Below, piece by piece: positions 5,995 to 8,227 of a stretch of DNA of 8,227 bases (its first letter is position 1; every line of letters starts with the position of its first letter). Both the position numbers and the translations under genes were made by a program. The stretch is from JAVZGQ01 sp038998365 (GTDB lineage Archaea > Aenigmatarchaeota > Aenigmatarchaeia > CG10238-14 > SCSR01), in the NCBI GenBank assembly GCA_038998365.1, contig JAVZHJ010000033.1, positions 1-8,227 on the forward strand, read 5' to 3'. The notes below the pieces were generated by a model. That model made no database searches. It was not told the DNA's origin and saw only the letters and a list, made by a program, of their open reading frames with translations.

Positions 5995-6030
5995 TAACCG
6001 GGCTAGACGATGGGGGCACCCTTATTAAAA

Positions 6031-6044
6031 TTTATTTTTAACAT
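6031..6044 (-). promoter_or_regulatory. TATA-like promoter of tRNA-Glu
   Basis: On the minus strand the stretch TTAAAAATAAA lies about 20-26 bp before the tRNA 5' end at 6017. It overlaps the T-rich end of the upstream small gene's terminator, so its limits are vague. Confidence 0.45.
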
Positions 6045-6062
6045 TAAAAAAATTTAAAAAAG
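6042..6062 (-). terminator. T-rich terminator after the EF-Tu-domain-II-like gene
   Basis: Minus-strand runs TCTTTTTT and ATTTTTTTAATG begin about 20 bp past the stop at 6083, matching archaeal oligo-T termination without a hairpin. Confidence 0.4.
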
Positions 6063-6082
6063 ATTTGCGAAAAAGCTTAAAT

Positions 6083-6346
6083 TCAAGCAAGAATTTTGTA
6101 GACAGAGTCTCCTTCCCTCACTTTGTCAACCACTTTCAAGCCAATTGCGTCTCCTGCTTTTGCTGTTTTTATTTGCTGGTGTTCTATCTCCATACTTTCA
6201 ACAGTTTGCTGAAAGTTTGTGACATTGCCTTCTATTGAAATCGTGTCACCAACTGAAAGTTCATCTGTGAGTTCAACTACAGCAACTCCAATTTTCCCAT
6301 AGTAATGAGTAATCTTACCAACCAACTTTTTTTCTTGGTCTGCCAT
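6083..6346 (-). CDS. EF-Tu domain II-like small protein
   Basis: 87 aa, a single beta-barrel resembling domain II of EF-Tu-type GTPases and annotated in many archaea as a translation elongation factor-like protein. Seen: KLVGKITHYYGKIGVAVVEL (7-26), LSVGDTISIEGNVTNFQQTVESMEIEH (30-56) and TAKAGDAIGLKVVDKVREGDSVYKI (60-85). The G-D-x-I...G-x-x-T-x-F-x-Q-x-V-x-S-M-x-I pattern and the A-x-x-G-x-x-v-g-l-k-v turn are typical of the fold. No GTPase motifs are present, so it is not itself an elongation factor; similar barrels also occur at the end of U32 peptidases. The role is unknown. It sits between two intron-containing tRNA genes on the same strand. An AAGGAGGT lies 12 bp before the ATG, and a TTTAAATA TATA-like box lies about 25 bp before it; if that box is used, the message is leaderless and the ribosome site is excluded. 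Confidence 0.85.
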   Translation of the reverse strand: MADQEKKLVGKITHYYGKIGVAVVELTDELSVGDTISIEGNVTNFQQTVESMEIEHQQIKTAKAGDAIGLKVVDKVREGDSVYKILA

Positions 6347-6367
6347 AATTTACCTTTACCTCCTTAC

Positions 6368-6377
6368 TATTTAAATG
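6368..6377 (-). promoter_or_regulatory. TATA box of the EF-Tu-domain-II-like gene
   Basis: Minus-strand CATTTAAATA is centred about 25 bp before the ATG at 6346. This predicts transcription starting at or just before the start codon. Confidence 0.45.
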
Positions 6378-6400
6378 TTGTTGCTTGGTTAAAAATTCTG

Positions 6401-6486
6401 TGGGCTCGGAGGGATTCGAACCCTCAACCCGAGGTTCCTTCTAAAATCCGAAGCCTCGTCGGATATCCAAGTTTCCACACGAGCCC
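6401..6486 (-). tRNA. tRNA-Arg (anticodon TCG) with a 12-nt intron
   Basis: 86-nt gene, 74 nt after splicing. Seen on the minus strand: acceptor GGGCTCG/CGAGCCC with discriminator A, a 4-bp D-stem TGGA/TCCG (one G-U) and D-loop AACTTGGATA. The anticodon stem is CGAGG/CCTCG, and the spliced loop CTTCGGA gives anticodon TCG. The variable region is GGTT and the T-arm GAGGG-TTCGAAT-CCCTC. CCA is not encoded. It reads CGA and related arginine codons. Its intron sits at the canonical position. Confidence 0.95.
6436..6447 (-). other. Canonical 37/38 intron of tRNA-Arg (12 nt)
   Basis: A textbook bulge-helix-bulge: exon CTTC (32-35) pairs perfectly with intron GAAG. The 3-nt bulges are GGA and GAA, the loop is TTTTA, and the outer helix is the anticodon stem. 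Cleavage after the second base of each bulge removes ATTTTAGAAGGA and leaves a 7-nt loop. Confidence 0.9.
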
Positions 6487-6503
6487 AATAATAAGGTTAT
6501 TTT

Positions 6504-6516
6504 TGATTTAAAAAAA
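6504..6516 (-). promoter_or_regulatory. TATA box of tRNA-Arg
   Basis: Minus-strand TTTTTTTAAATCA is centred about 24 bp before the tRNA 5' end at 6486. Confidence 0.5.
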
Positions 6517-6545
6517 CTTGTAAGTAGAGAAAAATATCCAATTTA

Positions 6546-6565
6546 CAAAAAGAAAAAAGAAAAAG
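6546..6565 (-). terminator. T-rich terminator downstream of ftsZ and the small acidic ORF
   Basis: Three minus-strand T-runs (5, 6 and 5 T, separated by single C) begin about 10 bp after the acidic ORF stop at 6576. This is a strong archaeal oligo-T terminator candidate for the ftsZ transcript. Confidence 0.6.
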
Positions 6566-6575
6566 ATGAAGGGGT

Positions 6576-6659
6576 TCAGAATTCTTCTGATTCCTCTTCC
6601 CCTATAAAGAGGTCTTCATCTTCAAAAGGATCCCACAGGTCTTCGTTCTCTTCTTCCAT
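6576..6659 (-). CDS. Candidate very small acidic protein (27 aa)
   Basis: The frame encodes MEEENEDLWDPFEDEDLF and nine more residues (IGEEESEEF). It is extremely acidic, with aromatic and hydrophobic residues spaced through it (W9, F12, F18, F27). A good Shine-Dalgarno GGAGG lies 9-10 bp upstream of this ATG; an in-frame ATG at 6683 would give 35 aa but has a poorly placed GGAG. It lies about 105 bp downstream of the ftsZ stop on the same strand and just before a T-rich terminator, so it could be expressed with ftsZ. No family is recognised. The composition resembles short acidic peptides that contact basic partners, but that is speculation. It could also be a chance frame. Confidence 0.45.
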   Translation of the reverse strand: MEEENEDLWDPFEDEDLFIGEEESEEF

Positions 6660-6764
6660 TTTGCTTCCCCTCCACAAACCCATTTCTCCCAGGTCCAGAG
6701 TGTGAAATATGAAGAAGTAAATAGAAAGAAATCTAAGTGCTGCTTGGAGTGGGTTTGTTTCAGA

Positions 6765-7931
6765 CTACCTGATGATGTCTATGCCTAGTGTCTGGCTAAT
6801 CTCTCTTGTTACTGGTGTTTCATAGCTTACTGGTCCCAAGATGTAAGGTGACTTTACTCCTGTGACTATGACTATGACTTGAACTCTTCCTTCAAACTCT
6901 GGCAAAATCCTTGCTCCCCAGAAAACTTGTGCAGAAGGATCTAGATATTGTGAAACTGTTTCACCAATCAAGTTCACTTCATCTAGTCTTAGATCTGGCC
7001 CACCTGTTATGTGAACCAAAGCACCTTGGGCTCCAGTGTAGTCTACTTCAAGCAGTGGATTTTCCAAAGCCCTTGTTATTGCGTCTCTTGCCCTGTCTGA
7101 GCTATTGCTTTCACCTACTCCAATTGCTGCAACTCCTCCACCAGTGTGCATGACAGACTTAACGTCAGCATAATCTAAGTTAACCAGAGAAGGCAAAGTT
7201 ATAGTTTCAGTTATTCCTTTGACCATTGAAGCTATCAGCTCGTCTGCTACTGCAAAAGCTTGTTGAATTGAAAGATTTCCAGCATATTTCAAAAGCTTGT
7301 CGTTTTCTATTACTATTACCGTATCGCAAACTTGTCTTAGCCTTGCAAGACCGTCTTCAGCTTTAGCAACTCTTGCTCCTTCTAGTTTGAATGGCATAGT
7401 AGCAACAGCTATAACTATTGCTCCCATTGACTTTGCCAACTCACAAACAACTGGTATGCTTCCTGTTCCTGTTCCTTTCCCCAAACCAGCTATAGCAAAC
7501 AAAAGATCAACACCTTCTATTGCTTCTTTAATTTCGTTTCTACTTTCTTCAGCAGCCTTCCTTCCAACTTCTGGGTATCCACCGCAACCTAAGCCTTTGG
7601 TCAATTCTTTTCCTATTAAGATTTTCTTGTCAGCTTTTGTTACAGCTAAGGCTTTAGCATCAGTGTTTAAAGCTATAGTCGTAGCGCCTTCAATACCCAT
7701 TTCAGTTAATCTTGTGACAGCATTGCTTCCTGCACCACCACAGCCAACTACAGCAATCTTAGCTTTCCTCACAGAGAAGCCAAATTCTTGTTCAGCAAGC
7801 TTGTAATAATCAACATTGCTGAAAGTTGCTCCGCTTGTTGGCTCAAGTCTAAATCTTGTTTCTGGTCTATCTTCTCTTTGATTGCCTGTTGTCCTTGCTA
7901 GAGCGCTTTTTATCAACGAGTCCATTGCCAT
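6765..7931 (-). CDS. ftsZ: Cell division protein FtsZ
   Basis: Tubulin-like GTPase that polymerises into the division ring, 388 aa. Seen: an extended N-terminus (1-55), T1 loop VVGCGGAGSN (61-70), T3 GLGCGGYPEVGRKAAEES (113-130), and the G-loop GLGKGTGTGS (150-158). The synergy (T7) loop NLDYADV (251-257) has the catalytic D253 and D256, followed by MHTGGGVAAIG and GALVHITGGPDLRLDEV. The protein ends LGIDIIR, a short conserved-looking tail that could be a partner-binding peptide. K152 replaces the first glycine of the usual GGGTGTG. The ATG at 7931 and a second ATG at 7925 both follow AGGAGGAGG; family N-termini of the MDSLIKSAL type slightly favour 7925. The gene stands alone with a short acidic ORF downstream, and its upstream DNA is crowded with palindromes and repeats. 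Confidence 0.97.
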   Translation of the reverse strand: MAMDSLIKSALARTTGNQREDRPETRFRLEPTSGATFSNVDYYKLAEQEFGFSVRKAKIAVVGCGGAGSNAVTRLTEMGIEGATTIALNTDAKALAVTKADKKILIGKELTKGLGCGGYPEVGRKAAEESRNEIKEAIEGVDLLFAIAGLGKGTGTGSIPVVCELAKSMGAIVIAVATMPFKLEGARVAKAEDGLARLRQVCDTVIVIENDKLLKYAGNLSIQQAFAVADELIASMVKGITETITLPSLVNLDYADVKSVMHTGGGVAAIGVGESNSSDRARDAITRALENPLLEVDYTGAQGALVHITGGPDLRLDEVNLIGETVSQYLDPSAQVFWGARILPEFEGRVQVIVIVTGVKSPYILGPVSYETPVTREISQTLGIDIIR

Positions 7932-7944
7932 TTTCCTCCTCCTA
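7932..7944 (-). promoter_or_regulatory. Strong Shine-Dalgarno of ftsZ
   Basis: Minus-strand TAGGAGGAGGAAA, the best ribosome-binding site in the window, lies 3-11 bp from the ATG at 7931 and 9-17 bp from that at 7925. It serves either start. Its presence implies a leadered ftsZ message, or one starting just downstream of the palindromic TATA. Confidence 0.7.
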
Positions 7945-7949
7945 TATTC

Positions 7950-7967
7950 GACAAAATATATTTTGTC
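7950..7967. promoter_or_regulatory. 18-bp perfect palindrome overlapping the ftsZ TATA box
   Basis: GACAAAATATATTTTGTC is its own reverse complement over all 18 bp. Its AAAATATATTTT core is the best TATA candidate for ftsZ, about 27 bp upstream of the ATG. An operator for a dimeric repressor that occludes TBP would look like this; the regulator is not in the window. Confidence 0.65.
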
Positions 7968-7972
7968 TCATC

Positions 7973-7996
7973 GAAAACCCTTTATTAAGGGTTTTC
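7973..7996. repeat. Inverted repeat, 10-bp perfect arms, upstream of ftsZ
   Basis: GAAAACCCTT (7973-7982) and AAGGGTTTTC (7987-7996) are exact reverse complements around TATT. It lies just upstream of the palindromic TATA on the ftsZ side. It could be an activator or repressor site, or a terminator hairpin for transcription coming from the right. Confidence 0.65.
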
Positions 7997-8020
7997 AATA
8001 TCTTTCTTTAGAAATAGGTT

Positions 8021-8035
8021 GTGTATAAATTACAC
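8021..8035. repeat. Short inverted repeat GTGTA-N5-TACAC
   Basis: GTGTA (8021-8025) and TACAC (8031-8035) flank TAAAT, making a TATA-like centre. It is the third dyad in under 90 bp upstream of ftsZ. It is short enough to be chance. Confidence 0.4.
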
Positions 8036-8047
8036 TGCCTAGATCGA

Positions 8048-8088
8048 AACCCGATTTCTAACCCGAACTTAACCCGACTTTAACCCGA
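8048..8088. repeat. Four tandem AACCCGA iterons with 11-12 bp period
   Basis: AACCCGA occurs exactly at 8048, 8060, 8071 and 8082. The spacers are TTTCT, ACTT and CTTT, so starts are 12, 11 and 11 bp apart, about one helical turn. All copies point the same way, and the inner repeat unit is approximately AACCCGAACTT. They contrast with the AT-rich surroundings. They would present four sites on one face of the helix to a cooperative DNA-binding protein. Confidence 0.75.
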
Positions 8089-8115
8089 ACTAAATGAAAT
8101 TTTAACAAACTCTGT

Positions 8116-8128
8116 GTAAAAATTTTAC
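8116..8128. repeat. Small palindrome GTAAAA-A-TTTTAC
   Basis: A 6-bp-arm perfect dyad with a single central base lies between the iterons and the AT-rich direct repeats. It is low-complexity and may be fortuitous. Confidence 0.35.
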
Positions 8129-8137
8129 TAAAAATAG

Positions 8138-8221
8138 ATTTAAAAGTATTTTTTGCTTTTAAAATATATGATGAAAATTGTATGATGATGAATTTAAATC
8201 ATTTAAAATATTTTTTGCTTT
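8138..8221. repeat. Pair of ~21-bp direct repeats in an AT-rich tract
   Basis: ATTTAAAA-G-TATTTTTTGCTTT (8138-8159) recurs as ATTTAAAA-TATTTTTTGCTTT (8201-8221), identical but for one inserted G, 63 bp apart. Between them TATGATGA and TATGATGATGA also repeat. This end of the window is almost pure A/T with no coding frame; it may continue beyond the edge. Confidence 0.6.
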
Positions 8222-8227
8222 ATATAT

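Larger units (their letters stand above)
5903..6017 (-). tRNA. tRNA-Glu (anticodon CTC) with two probable introns
   Basis: The gene spans 115 nt; removal of two inserts gives about 74-75 nt. Seen on the minus strand: acceptor GCCCCCA/TGGGGGC with discriminator A, D-stem GTC/GAT, anticodon stem GCTGC/GCAGC, anticodon CTC after TT, variable AGAC, and T-arm CAGGG-TTCAAAT-CCCTG. The GTCTAG...GGTTAGGAT D-arm is typical of glutamate tRNAs. One insert of 28-29 nt splits the D-loop after GGTTA, and one of 12 nt splits the anticodon loop. CCA is not encoded. The 3' end overlaps the stop of the endonuclease gene by 19 bp. Splicing would need the archaeal tRNA endonuclease, probably a type that tolerates non-canonical positions. 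A GGTGCC leader and TATA-like sequence lie upstream. Confidence 0.9.

Noticed and set aside
5723..6019. 98-codon minus-strand frame across tRNA-Glu and the endonuclease 3' end
   Set aside because: It runs through a well-formed tRNA gene and antisense to the endonuclease, and has no start signals.
7297..7806. 169-codon plus-strand frame opposite ftsZ
   Set aside because: It is antisense to a conserved, complete ftsZ and its composition (Ser/Ala/Pro/Leu-rich) is a mirror of FtsZ codons.
8048..8088. CRISPR array
   Set aside because: The repeated unit is only 7 bp with 4-5 bp spacers, far too short for CRISPR repeats and spacers.

Overview
This is a compact, AT-rich archaeal chromosome segment. 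The archaeal assignment rests on gene content: archaeal-type uS2, Nop10, aIF2-alpha, a PAC2-family protein, a METTL5-like RNA methylase, type-A-looking RNase P RNA, tRNA genes with bulge-helix-bulge introns and no encoded CCA, and TATA boxes about 25 bp upstream of RNA genes and of several start codons. Short spacers, overlapping ends and small hypothetical genes suggest a small-genome lineage, possibly DPANN. That lineage guess is inference.

Layout. 1-1786 (minus): nop10, a PAC2 gene and rpsB run together, followed by the 5' part of RNase P RNA, which leaves the window at base 1. 1810-2133 (plus) is a small four-helix membrane protein gene. 2123-2899 (minus) encodes aIF2-alpha. 3178-3263 (minus) is tRNA-Leu(TAG). 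3334-4944 (plus) is a two-gene unit: a radical SAM enzyme with a C-terminal TRAM domain, then a METTL5-like methyltransferase with no gap. 4883-5113 (minus) is a possible small cysteine-rich protein. 5172-5921 (plus) is a free-standing HTH plus LAGLIDADG homing endonuclease whose last codons lie antisense inside tRNA-Glu(CTC) (5903-6017, minus). That tRNA appears to carry two introns. 6083-6346 (minus) is a small EF-Tu-domain-II-like protein. 6401-6486 (minus) is tRNA-Arg(TCG) with a 12-nt intron. 6576-6659 (minus) is a very short acidic ORF behind ftsZ. 6765-7931 (minus) is ftsZ. 7932-8227 is non-coding.

Most genes serve RNA and translation: ribosomal protein, initiation factor, pseudouridylation RNP, RNase P, three tRNAs and two probable RNA-modifying enzymes. 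Cell division (ftsZ) and a selfish endonuclease are the exceptions.

The most unusual part is the DNA upstream of ftsZ. It holds an 18-bp perfect palindrome on the likely TATA box, a 10-bp-arm inverted repeat, a 5-bp-arm inverted repeat, four AACCCGA iterons spaced 11-12 bp apart, and an AT-rich tract with a roughly 21-bp direct repeat. It looks like a dense regulatory or replication-associated element. The second unusual area is the tRNA-Glu/endonuclease junction.
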